Assembly: GCA_029961685.1 (NCBI GenBank)
Contig: JARWKL010000012.1
Location: forward strand, 18,895,227-18,959,226
Direction of reading: 5' to 3'
Source: Aristolochia californica
Taxonomy: Eukaryota > Streptophyta > Magnoliopsida > Piperales > Aristolochiaceae
Length of the DNA: 64,000 nt
How positions within the stretch are numbered: position 1 is the first letter of the stretch; each line of letters starts with the position of its first letter. Under the pieces are notes generated by a model, which was not told the DNA's origin, did not search any database, and worked only from the letters and a program-made list of their open reading frames with translations. Made by a program: the position numbers and the translations under genes. Of the stretch, positions 47,868 through 59,000 are shown in pieces.

Positions 47868-48802
47868 ATATCGTGGGTTGTGAATATGTCAACTATGCTG
47901 GTCACCCTCTCTGAGTGCTATTGCCAACGCTGCTAAGGGAAAGTCCATTATCAGTCATTTTATGTGATATGAGAGACCTTAGATGTCTAGGAACAGAGAA
48001 AGTAGCTGTGCAGCATATTGATCTCTTCAAGTAAATTGTTTAGTGGTTAACATGAGATCTCAGAAGTGACTGAAGCTTGTGGTACTTGCAAGGGGATGAA
48101 GTCTTTCTGGATGGTTCAGAATTACTTGTTCAATTGATTATTTCGTCAATTATTTGCCAATTGGAAAAATGATTTATTTGGTAGAGGCTCAGAGAGCAGT
48201 TCATGGTGCTACATGCCATCTGTCTGCTCAATTGCATTGCTTTGAACAATGGCTGCTCAATGTATTTACAGCAAAACAGTTTGTGGGGTTGCACACTGGG
48301 TGAAAGTTACTTATATTGTCCTCGGTTTACTGGTACGTTATTTGAGCCTCAAGACTTTTCACATTTCTTATGTTTCTTCGACACTTAAATACGGAGCAGA
48401 TTGTATCTTTATCATCTAAATAAATCTTTCCCATTTCTCTCTGTTTATTTTCTTGTTGCAATATAACACAATTATTTTGGTGGATTCTGCATCACATAAA
48501 GAATGTGAATCGTTTATTCTCTCCCATCTGTTATTAGAGATAATGATAGAAATTCTGCATTGGTCGATTGAAAGTTTTGTCTATTTTGAATAAGGAAATT
48601 TGCCTTTATCTGCATTTAGAAACTGCAAAGATAAGCTCCATTGCCACCCAAAGCTCCATAGATAACTTCTCTCTTTTTTCCCTGAACTAACGTTTTCATC
48701 AAATTGTTCTTTTTCTTCTCTGGATTACAACTCTTACTGATTTATGCTCCACAAAACTTATAAGTAACTATCTCTTATTTATTTCATGTTCCTGTGGTAT
48801 AG
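47868..48802. other. 3' flank of the PPR gene
   Basis: Likely PPR 3' UTR followed by non-coding DNA, and possibly intron sequence belonging to the helicase fragment downstream. No earlier helicase exon was found in it. Confidence 0.4.
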
Positions 48803-50187
48803 GTGGGAACTCTGGGGTGCCTGTTGGATCATCTGTCCAATACGAAGGGTTTTTCTCTTCGGGTATTGAAGTACTTGGTATAATGGCATTTTATCTTAAA
48901 TTCCTGTAGTTTTAGGTTGTTCTTGTTGTCTATATGAGCATGCCCCAAGCTTTTCTTTTGGAATGTAAAAAAGCTTAATGTTCCCAAAAGTTCATCTGTT
49001 GTAGAACATTTTTGTAGTTCTGGATAGCTTAAGAACCAGAAGTGTCCTATTTGTGCGGCAGTAAATATATTGTGGTGCATTTGGGTCTGCTTTTACTGAG
49101 CTTAGGATTCAACAGGAAATTATGCCATTACCTGATTTCTCACTGTCTGTATCATAAGAGCATACTTTAATTTGCCTTACCCCACATGATTGTTCTTGTT
49201 GAATACACTGCTTTTTGCTGTAGTTGGTCCCAGGCTTTGCATCTACTTGATTCCTTGATTTCTGCCAACTATCTCTAGTTTATTAGTGGCCAGCCATCTA
49301 TCTCTGGTTCTTCATGGGAACAGTGCTTGTGATTATTGGACTTACACTTTTATTTAATTTTCAAAATAAACGAACTTCATTGCTTACTATTTAGAAAGAA
49401 AGGGAAGTATAATATTAAAGTCAAGTGATGCTTAGATTAATGTACTCCACCAAGAAATCACTGCCAATTTGGACCCTGCTTTCACCTCCTTGACACTGTG
49501 CTTATGGTTTATATTTGCTTGGTGACCCAGTTTGGCCTTTTTTTCATCTTTATAATATAATAAAACTGTTTTTATTTTTTTTTTATAAAAATTAATACAT
49601 GCACCATTTCAGCTTCAATATTTGATTTGTTCATGGTCGCATTGATTAGTTTTTATATATAATACTTATTCTATCAGCCCTGTTTGTTGAGATGTCAGCC
49701 CTCTTTTTCTTGCTTTACATGGTTTTGGGGGTCGTGGTCTGTGTTCCATGAGGAACAGTATTGTTCACAGTCCAAATATTCAAAATCTAGACATTGGGCC
49801 TTTTCCACATAAGAAAATGTTACTTTTGAAAACTAAATTTCTAGGTAGAAATTTCATGTTGCGGAACCTGTTCCATTTCATGAACACTGAACTTCAAAAA
49901 CTGTTTCATATGACTTCTCATATTCATTAGTTCCTGAGGATTTGGTGGGATTATATTGATCAATCCCAGAGAAGTTCAGAATCTTTTTGGTTGAAAACCC
50001 CCAAAATTCTATGCTTGTGTTGTTTCTTCAATTTCTTAGCAGTGTGTATGTATGGTATGCTTCTGGTTGATAGTTTTACCCATTCTCTATCCTTTCTTAT
50101 ATTAGAATAAAATTAATCAAGTGTAAGTTATACTTCATGATGAGCAGGTCCTGGATGAGGCAGATAGGTTGTTGAACATGGACTTTG
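48803..50187 (+). pseudogene. Two-exon fragment of a DEAD-box RNA helicase (RH10/DDX47-like)
   Basis: The first exon (48803-48877) encodes VGTLGCLLDHLSNTKGFSLR-VLKYL with an AG acceptor before it and a GT donor after it. After a 1270-bp intron the second exon (50148-50187) encodes VLDEADRLLNMDF, the motif II region. Phases agree. The match is to motif Ib and motif II of RH10/DDX47 helicases. Motif Ib, normally VGTPGR, is VGTLGC here, and no other helicase exon was seen upstream or downstream. So this is a captured or leftover gene fragment, retaining introns, not a processed copy. Confidence 0.8.
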
Positions 50188-50390
50188 GTCTTGATCTCTA
50201 CAGTAATTAGTTTGTCTCTAATTTCTACAGTTAGTGTTTTATGTTTATACTACTTGGTGTTATAGTCATACTTGTTTATAGTTTAGTCTTAGTCTCTGTT
50301 TTTGTGTGTTAAAAAAAAAAAAAAAAACTCTTATGAGGCTGGAAACTATTGGTTGCAGCTCTACTGAGGCGAAGAAAGGTATCCTTGGAA

Positions 50391-50640
50391 GTTCCTTCTC
50401 AAGTAGGGAACGTTGGATAAAAACCTTGTTGCCGGTTGTCACAACGCCGCAGTACTGAAGAGAAGTTTCAAAAATAACATAAACTAAAGAGTTTGTAAGG
50501 TTAACTACTAGGCCTTAAAATAGACCCCTATGTAGTTAAACTAACAATTTATGTTATCTTTACAACTTCTCTTCAGTACTGTGGCGTTGTGACAACCGAC
50601 AACAAAATTTTTATCCAACGTTCACTACTTGAGAAGGAAC
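50391..50640. repeat. Long hairpin, arms about 110-120 bp
   Basis: The left arm (from 50391, gttccttctcaagtaggga) is inverted in the right arm (ending 50640). Both contain cacaacgcc, agtactgaagagaagtt and ataacataaa. Outer 80 bp pair with few mismatches; inner parts pair more loosely. No coding content. Could be a MITE or a small-RNA-producing inverted repeat. Confidence 0.85.
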
Positions 50641-50984
50641 ATAGGCAGGTTCAAGCTCTGCTCAAATCGATGCTTCTTCTATTTAGAAGGTCTAGGTTTA
50701 AGGAGGTAAATAGAGGAGAAGAGAGAGAGAAGAGAAGAGAGGGGACGAGTGTGAAAGAACTAGGGTTTCAAGAAGGGAATAATGAGAGTACATATGGAGC
50801 TCTCCCCCACACCTCTTATTTATGGTTTGTGAGGGTAAAAATCCTAATTCATGAATTAAAAAAATAACATAAGTTATTACATAATTATATCTTATGTCAC
50901 TCATTCATTTAATTACATATAATGCCATTATCTTCTTTAATAAGAAGTAATTCCTTGCTTTTTCTATCATTGAAGAGAGAGTAA

Positions 50985-51436
50985 TGGTGTGTTTGTGCCA
51001 AATGGAAAGTGTACAAAAAAAAGGTATCTAGAAAAATTTTCATCGACCAAATTTTTTTACGTTTGTGCCATTTTGGGTGTGAGAAAAATTTCCACTAAAT
51101 TCCTCTTGCTTTTAATAAATGTTGAAAAATGATAGAAATGTGAATTTCATATTGCTCTAATAGGAAACAAATGAGAAAAATAAACCAAGAAGCAATCAAG
51201 TGGATGTTGATCACTTACCACATACTTCAAACTTATTTTTTTATTATTTATAAAAATATTTTATTTCTAGTGTAAAACACAAACACTATATCTAATTTTC
51301 CCATTTTTTCTATATTGGTATAAATGCAAGAAACCTAGTCTAAATGATTTTTTTTTCCAATAGAGAATTTTTTTAATGAGCAAAGAAAAATGATTTTTTC
51401 ATTATTTTCTATTCCTATGGTGGCACCAATAGTCCC
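50985..51436. mobile_element. Non-autonomous DNA transposon (MITE-like), copy 2
   Basis: Related to 27538-27977. Terminal inverted sequences tggtgtgtttgtgcca and tggcaccaatagtccc. TAA stands directly outside both ends (50982-50984 and 51437-51439), fitting a 3-bp PIF/Harbinger-type target duplication. Non-coding. Confidence 0.65.
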
Positions 51437-52051
51437 TAAATTTAGAAAATCCAACCCCGAAATTTGCAGATTGGATTAGTAGGTAGATTAAGATTTCTCT
51501 TGTGCACATAGTATGGATGAGTATACCTCAAAAAAGGTCCGATGAGGGCCTAGATACGTCGTAGAGAAAATTCGACTCAAATTTGATTTGATCCTCAAAT
51601 TAAAATAAACTAGATGGGATTTTAAACTTTTAAAATCAATCCAATCGATCGTAATCGATTCTCCAATATTTGTATTTTATTATTTTTTTAAAATAACTAA
51701 ATATATTGATAGTTAAAATTATAGATATAAGATTACTAATGTTCTACATTTAAAACGATTTATGACCTAAATTGTCCAATTAATTATGGATTATTTATCA
51801 AATGGTTCCTCAATTGTCCTATTTTCCAGGTTATGAAAGATTTAAAAGTTTTAAGAAATCATGTGAGTTTCAAAGTCACTTCGATCTAATTTACAACATC
51901 TATGAAATAATAAAAATATATATTTATGGGTAAATTTTTTCATATATAATTTGGCCCAATCTATTAATAGTTTTAACTAGAAATATTAGTTATCTTTCCC
52001 ATTGCCCTTCCATTGGACTTATTCCAATAAAGCAATTTTGTTCACTTACGA

Positions 52052-52119
52052 GGTGATTAATCCAAAATGAACCAGAATGAATTACTCCCGCATTACTTAG
52101 TTCATTAGATTAAGTTGTT
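52052..52119. repeat. Dispersed repeat, copy 2 (also at 45658-45727)
   Basis: Near-identical block atgaattactcccgcattac, attagattaagttgtt. Located about 230 bp before the large inverted repeat and possibly one end of that element. Confidence 0.7.
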
Positions 52120-52348
52120 AGTGTAGAATGAATCCCACTTTTTTTGAATCACGTTAGGTAATCGAATCAGGTAAAAATTAGGGAAAGTTGATTCAAACCT
52201 TTTTCGAATCATTAACATGAAGCGTTAGACATGCGTTTCCACCCCCTCTCCCCATCCCCCACGAAAAAAAATTCCTCCCTCTCGGTGCCGTTGGCCCGCC
52301 GCTTCCGTCGCCGTTACCCACTGGCCCGTCGTAGTCTCCTGCCTTTAT

Positions 52349-53800
52349 CGGCGCCGAGGAAGACGAAGTTTAATTTTTCCTAACATCATAAAAATAATAA
52401 TCTATATTTTTTATTTATAAAATAATTATTTTTATTTAATCAATATATTTATTTTATAATTACTATATTAAATTAGTGATTTAATAGTCATAATTAAAAT
52501 ATTTTTAAAATAAATATTTGATAAATTGTTTAGTTTAATTATCCCATTGCTATAATTAATTAAACCAATGGTTTTAACTTTAATGACAATATATTATTAA
52601 TTAATAATACATAAAAATATATATTATGTTATTGATAAAAAAAATTATTACATTAATTTTTTTATTACTGTATTAAATTAGTGTTTTTTAATTTTAAAAT
52701 ATATTTTACATTATTAAAACATAATTTATTTATTTATTATATTCGCTTATGTTATTTTTTATTGTTATTTATTTATTTATAATAATTTATTCTAGTCACA
52801 CGTAATTATTGTATTAATTTATAATAAACTATAATCATTAAGTAATATAATATATTTTTTCATTAGTTAGGATTTTAATATATTTCAATATTATACGTTA
52901 AATCACTTATAAGTGTAGTAACCATGTTTATTTTGGTTAATTATTTGTTTAGATATATGTTATATTTAAGTATATTATAAAAGATTACTCATTCTCTTGT
53001 TTATATCATACTTTTCATTTGGGGGCACTAACATTGGAATTTGTTTTCCAGTGCACTTGAACTCGTCTACTCCAAGAATGAGTTGAAGTTGAATTAGAGG
53101 GGGGGGGTAAGTAAGTCAACAAAACGAAAATTTAAAGTTCATCTTCATCTCATGCATCTACATGATCTTCATATTCGAAATGGGTGTTAGTGTGGATAAG
53201 TTCATGTCCACTAGAAAACAATTTCCAGTGCTAGTGCCCCAAATGAGGAAAACGCAGAAAATAAGAGAATTAGTAATTTGTAAAGTATACTTAATTAAAT
53301 TATAATAATTAAATATTAAATTATATAAAATAAACATGATTACTACACGAATAACTAATTTATGTATAACTAAAATATATTAATGTACTAATTAATTTAA
53401 TTATATATTATATTAGTTAAAGATTATTATTTATTGTACATTAATACAATAATTACGTGAGTCAATTAACTATGCACATGATTAATCATAAAAAAAAATA
53501 AATAACGTTAAAAATGACATAAACGAATATAATATATTTAAGTTATTAATTTATTGATAATATATGGTGTTCTTTAACATAAAAAAGTCACGATTAAACA
53601 CGAAAAATCTATCAAATACTAACTTTAACACACTATATATTTTTACATGTTATTAATTAAAAATATTTTTCTATTAAATTTAAAACCATTGATTTTATTA
53701 ATTATAAAAATAAGTTAATTAAACTCGGAGCTCAATTAAATTTTTCCTAACTTAGGAAAATTTGATGAACAGTGCTTCGTCTTCCTCTTCTCAGCGCCGA
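52349..53800. repeat. Large inverted repeat, arms about 700 bp
   Basis: Paired blocks seen from outside to inside: tcggcgccgaggaagacgaa with 53780-53800, tttttcctaac with 53742-53752, accaatggttttaa near 52564 with 53683-53696, cacgtaattattgtattaa near 52799 with 53440-53458, gtgtagtaaccatgtttatt near 52914 with 53334-53353, and catttgggggcac with 53234-53247. Arms differ by many substitutions and indels. The spacer (about 53080-53190) is unrelated. Fits a foldback or long-TIR DNA element; no transposase is present. Confidence 0.85.
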
Positions 53801-54339
53801 ACAGTTTGGGAGATCGACTTCTTCTTGTCCCCCTCGCCTAAACAGTATTTCGAGCTAACTCGGACTAGGTTGAGGCAGCTCGGGCAAAAAAGTTTTTTCC
53901 GCAAGATATCGTAGTCTTCGAACAATGAAGGGTTGTGGCCAGCAGGGGCTAAGTCGGACTAGGTTCCGCAATGAGAGAGAAAATATGATTAAATAACTAT
54001 AAAAATTTTGATTAAAAGATATAATTAAATAGACAGAGTTAAATTTTGATTATTTTATTAAAATTCTATTTCTTATATTTACCAGACTGCCACTACTGAC
54101 GGGGTCCCAGGGTTTAGACCTTGCGATTCTGAGATCAGGGGCCTGTCGGGTAATATTCTATGTTGATCCACAGGCGGTTGGGTTGCCCCCAGATCCGCGA
54201 AATCGATTGCCCTTGGCGTTGGTAGTTGACTCGTGAATCAAATATCGCGATTAAGTCTGAAAATATCGAGAAAAAAATACATGGATCGTGATATTTTAAC
54301 CATTTTTTACGATTTCACATTTATTGCCAACTAAGTTTC

Positions 54340-56053
54340 GCTCTTCCTCTCCATCTCCCTCTCTTTTTCTCTGTAACCCTAAAATAATTCCTTTTCCGTT
54401 CGAGGGAGGGTTTCTTCTATTTTACCTGGGAAAATAAGAAGAAGTGCATCTCCATTTGTAACGGGTAAGGTCATTTTTTCTTCTCCTTTGAGAGGCCTTT
54501 TTTTCGTTTTTGATTTGATTAAATTAGTGCGGGTTCTTATGTTGGTTTTTGTTTTTGTGCACATTTTGCCTGCTTGTTATAAAACAAAAAAAGGATTATA
54601 TGTGGTAGGGTGTTTTAGAGTGTTTTATCTGGTGCTTTTGATTAATATACGCCTTTTATTGTATAATTTGTTTGATCTGCATTGACGTTCCTCATATTTT
54701 TTTTCAGGTTTTCTTTTGTTCTCAGTTTTTTCAAAATATGATTTATTCATGATTTTTGTTCTTTATTTTCTTGTTTCCGTTTTTTTTCTTCTTAAGAGCT
54801 CTTATGTTCTTTGGTACTGAATGGTTTTTCTTAACGCGCAACGTTTTTTTTTTTTCTTTTCTATTTTGATTTGCAGGTTACTCAGAGGAATTGGTTTTTG
54901 TAGTTGAAGGTAATGCTCTCTTTTTCTGGATATCAGGACTGTGCGGATTGTGTTGTTTTATATTTTCTCAAGAAAACGGAAGACTTACAGGGGGAACTGC
55001 CAGTTGGGGTCAACGGCTTTATTCTGGACACAATTTGTATTTTATGTTTTTTATGTTTAGTTATAACTGGAGAATCAAACAAATTATAGACCTTTACCTT
55101 GTTTGAATCTCGGAGGGTTTTTGTGAATGTTATGTTGGTACCAGCTTTGAAGTCGATTAGCCTAAAATAAACTGTAACCTCTTCCCTCTTTTTGTCTTCA
55201 ACCTGAGGACTTGGTTTGAACAACTTATACTGGTGACACGACCAAAATTATATGCATATGCCGGTGAACATAGATAATTATCTAAGTTTCACTGTCACCA
55301 ATTATGAGCATCAGGTCTTCCAATCTTTACTAGCTCTATTTCAGTGGGAACATCATTATACGTCCCCTTGAGTACAGATTTCTTGAAAAGATTATGTTTA
55401 CTGTCACCTTTTTCTTTTTAATTTTTTCACTGAGTACTTAATTTGCCGACCCAGTAATAGCTAAGTATTAAAATATCATGACCTTTCTCCCGTAAGCCCT
55501 ACGACACATTAGTTGCTTCTGTGACCTATAATGTGGAACAAAAGTCAGATGGCATTTCATAGTTGTTTCACTTGTGGATTTCTGTTACCTGTTAATTAGC
55601 AATTCTCCGGGGGAGATGGTGAAACATCTGCTCTATAAAGCAATAAAGAGAATTCAATGCAATAAATATTTTTGCTGGCTATTGAATTGGATGTTAGGAA
55701 ACTTGTTGATTCAACTTCAATTTGTAGTTTCTTCTCGTGTGTCAGATACTTTTGCACTTGCTGGCTTTGTGGGTAATTTTTTTCCCATTGGGGTTCTCTT
55801 TCTTACTAGAATTTCTCAATTTCAAGGAACAGAGTTCAGCTTTAAATTTTTAATTGACAGTTCCTTATTGTTGTTCACTTTGGTGTACATTTATTGCTAA
55901 TTGTTCTTTTGTCTCTTGAAGTTTTGTTGCATTTACATGTTTCTTCTTGTTCTATTTTGTTTTATACCGTGTTGCTTAGTTCCATTTGAAATGCATGAGA
56001 AATTTGAGTTGCTTTAGTTTTTTGTTATTTTTTGGGCAGGTTTTCTTGTATTT
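54340..56053 (+). promoter_or_regulatory. Promoter / 5' UTR exons of the bZIP gene
   Basis: Likely non-coding exons: one ending near 54465 (before ggtaaggtc), one at 54877-54909 (TTGCAG acceptor, gtaatg donor), and the coding exon beginning at 56040 after TGGGCAG. The CT-rich stretch 54340-54370 is typical of a plant transcription start region. Exon limits are inferred from splice signals only. Confidence 0.5.
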
Positions 56054-59000
56054 ATGCTTATGGAAAATTCCAAAGGGACAGCAGCATACTATAGAGCATT
56101 GACAGGGAAACAATCCTTTCTTCCTCCAAAAAGTCCCTTTCCTAGTGTATCCCCATCATATCCAGATTATGGTGCAAGCTCTTCAATTGGATCAAAAGCC
56201 ATTGAAAAGCCAAGAAACGGATCTAGGGCACACCAACGTACTTCCTCTGAGAGCTTTCTCATTGAGGAGCAGCCATCTTGGCTTGATGATCTTCTCAATG
56301 AACCTGAGACACCTGTGAGAAGACCTGGTCATAGGAGATCATCAAGTGATTCTTTTGCGTACTTAGAAGCATCTAATTCTGGCAACCTATGCCAAGAGGA
56401 GTACCATTGTGGTTTAACATCCGTACCTTCATTGAATTCTCTGGACTTTGAACATTTTAGGGAGATCCAGCAAGCTTCATTACGGGCTGAGGCTAATTCT
56501 TTTGAAAGACAGATAAATAGGGGGCGCAATCACTCTTTAAATTCTAGGTCCTACTTTGGTGTCCTTCCATCTTCAAAAGATAGAAATGCACTCCAACATG
56601 CAGGTTTGTCATGTACAACAGGGGAGCTAGATGTGTTGCCATCAACTTGCACTGAAAAGCAGGAACAAGAGGAATCTTTTTCACGTGATGTGAATGGGTC
56701 TGAACGAAGGGATGGATCTCATGTGAAGTCTTCCTCATCTGAGGCTGACCCAAAACGAGCTAAGCAGTAAGTCGTCATCTTCTTGTTCTCATTGGTCCTC
56801 AACACACACACACACACACACACACAAAATAATAATAATAATAATAATAATAAAAATAAATAAATAAATAAATAATAAATAAAAAAATGATCCACGTGAT
56901 GGATTCTTAGAGAACAGCTAGAAACAGGGTTAGGGTGAAAGCTGAAGTTAAACTGTTACTTATAAAATTGCACAAGTGAAGATTGATGCATATATTTAGC
57001 AAGGAAAACTGTCTGGAGTCTGTGTACTCGTATGAGAAATAGTGATATTCTACCATTTTTTTCTTTCTTGAAAATCTTGGTTGTGACTGCAAGATTATTT
57101 TATCCTTGTAAATCAAATTGTTCCCCCTCTCCAGTCCTTATTGTTTGCTCCCATGCATAAATTTTCTACATAATCGTGGCTCCCCCCTTCTAAGTGTGTT
57201 GATGAAGAAAGAAAGTAATTTATGAATGGTAACTTTCTTGAATAGTTCATGCTAGCATCCAAGCTCACATCTCTTTACTGTACAAGCTAGAAGAAACATG
57301 ACCTCATTTCCCTAACTTGCAAAATTACTCTTAGTATTGTGCCAACATTACCTCTTTACATCTGTGGAGAAGCATTGGGTTGTTTGGTTCATTGCATTGT
57401 GTCGTTTCCAAGCAGTTTGATAATCTTATTTAGACAATTAGTTTCATTTACCTTAGGTTATTTTGATTGAGAAAAAGTTCCACATTAAGAATTGTTTAAA
57501 AAAGTTAATTGGTTACAAGTTTGAGCAATAAGCCTCCTAAGTGAATAATCATTTTGGTATGGATCTGGATTCAACCCAACCATGATATTAGAGCAAAATA
57601 TATGTGGCCAAGGCCTAGTTTGTATTTCCCAGGTTTTTTGTGTATTGTGGGTTCCATTAGGTGGGAGTGTGTTGTGCTCCTTTGGGAGTTTGTGCCTACT
57701 TCTCAGGCCATTATGGGTAAGTTTGGACGTGAGAAGTGTCAATTAGGTAAAAGTCGCACATTAAGAATTGCTAAGAAAAGTTAATAGTTTATGATGCTGA
57801 GCAATAAGCCTCCTATGTGATTGGCTATTTTGAGATGGAACCGGACTCAATCCGATAGTTTACATTTCTTTGTAGTCACCTAAAAAGAAAAGGAAAGTCA
57901 AATCATAAAGTTTATAGAGGAATAGTTGTCAGTTTTAGGTGGTTCCGTCCACCACTGATGAGTTAGGTACTTGGTTTTCCACACTTAACAGACCGGTCTT
58001 TTGGGTTGTATTGGCTAGGCGTTTGACATGGTATCAGAGCTGGGCACCACGATCCACGTTCGAATCCCGGTGGCAGCGGTAGGGAACGGGAACGGTGGGT
58101 GTCAGAGTTAGGTGGTTCCGTCCACCTGTGTGGTTTTGTCCACCACTGATGGGTTAGGTACTTGGCTTTCTGCACTAAACAGACCGGTCTTTTAGGTTAT
58201 ATTGGCTAGGCGTTTGACAATAGTAACCTAAAGACAACCGAAGATATTTTTATTATTTTTTTCTCTCCTTTGTTTGCAGTTTTTTCTATCCCTCTTATTG
58301 AATGCATGCATTACCCTGAAGTGATCTCCTCCCAATCAGATAATGACATCTTGGTAAAAAAATTAGTGAATGGTACTGAGGAATCTAATATAAAATCTCT
58401 CCATTATGGATTTAAGAGCCCAAATGAGATCAACTTGGACAAGCTTGATCATGCTCTTCTCCTTTTTTCTGAGATTTATTTTTTGTTGAGATGATAGAGT
58501 AGAATGGTGGACCTATTTCTAGGAAAATAGTGGAGAAGAATCTAATTTTTTGTGGATATTACTTTTATGAATCTTGAAACTCACTTCGAATTAATTTGGA
58601 GTTTGACACATGCTTGAGTATCATTGGCATAAATGATGTAGAGATTATTACTTAGCCTGCTGTGAAAATCTGACAGCCATTTTCTTTTGCTAATTGATGT
58701 GACTATCTCTTGAATTCCTGTTAGTCGACAAAAATAACAAATACAACACTCAAAGTGAAATGGGTGGTTGAAAAGAGCAAGCGAAAATGAAATGGGATTT
58801 TGGTACATATATCTAATAAATGCTCCATTAAAAAATTGATATTGTAAAAGAAATGCTTTAAAGCACCCTAGTTGATGTTCATTCTAGACCATCCCTATGA
58901 GAAGTTATTTTCACTAAAAACACAAAAATAAATAACTAATTAAATAAAATTGTAGATTGAGTGGTAATGGTGCTACTGGTTCATCAAACTTATTGTGATT

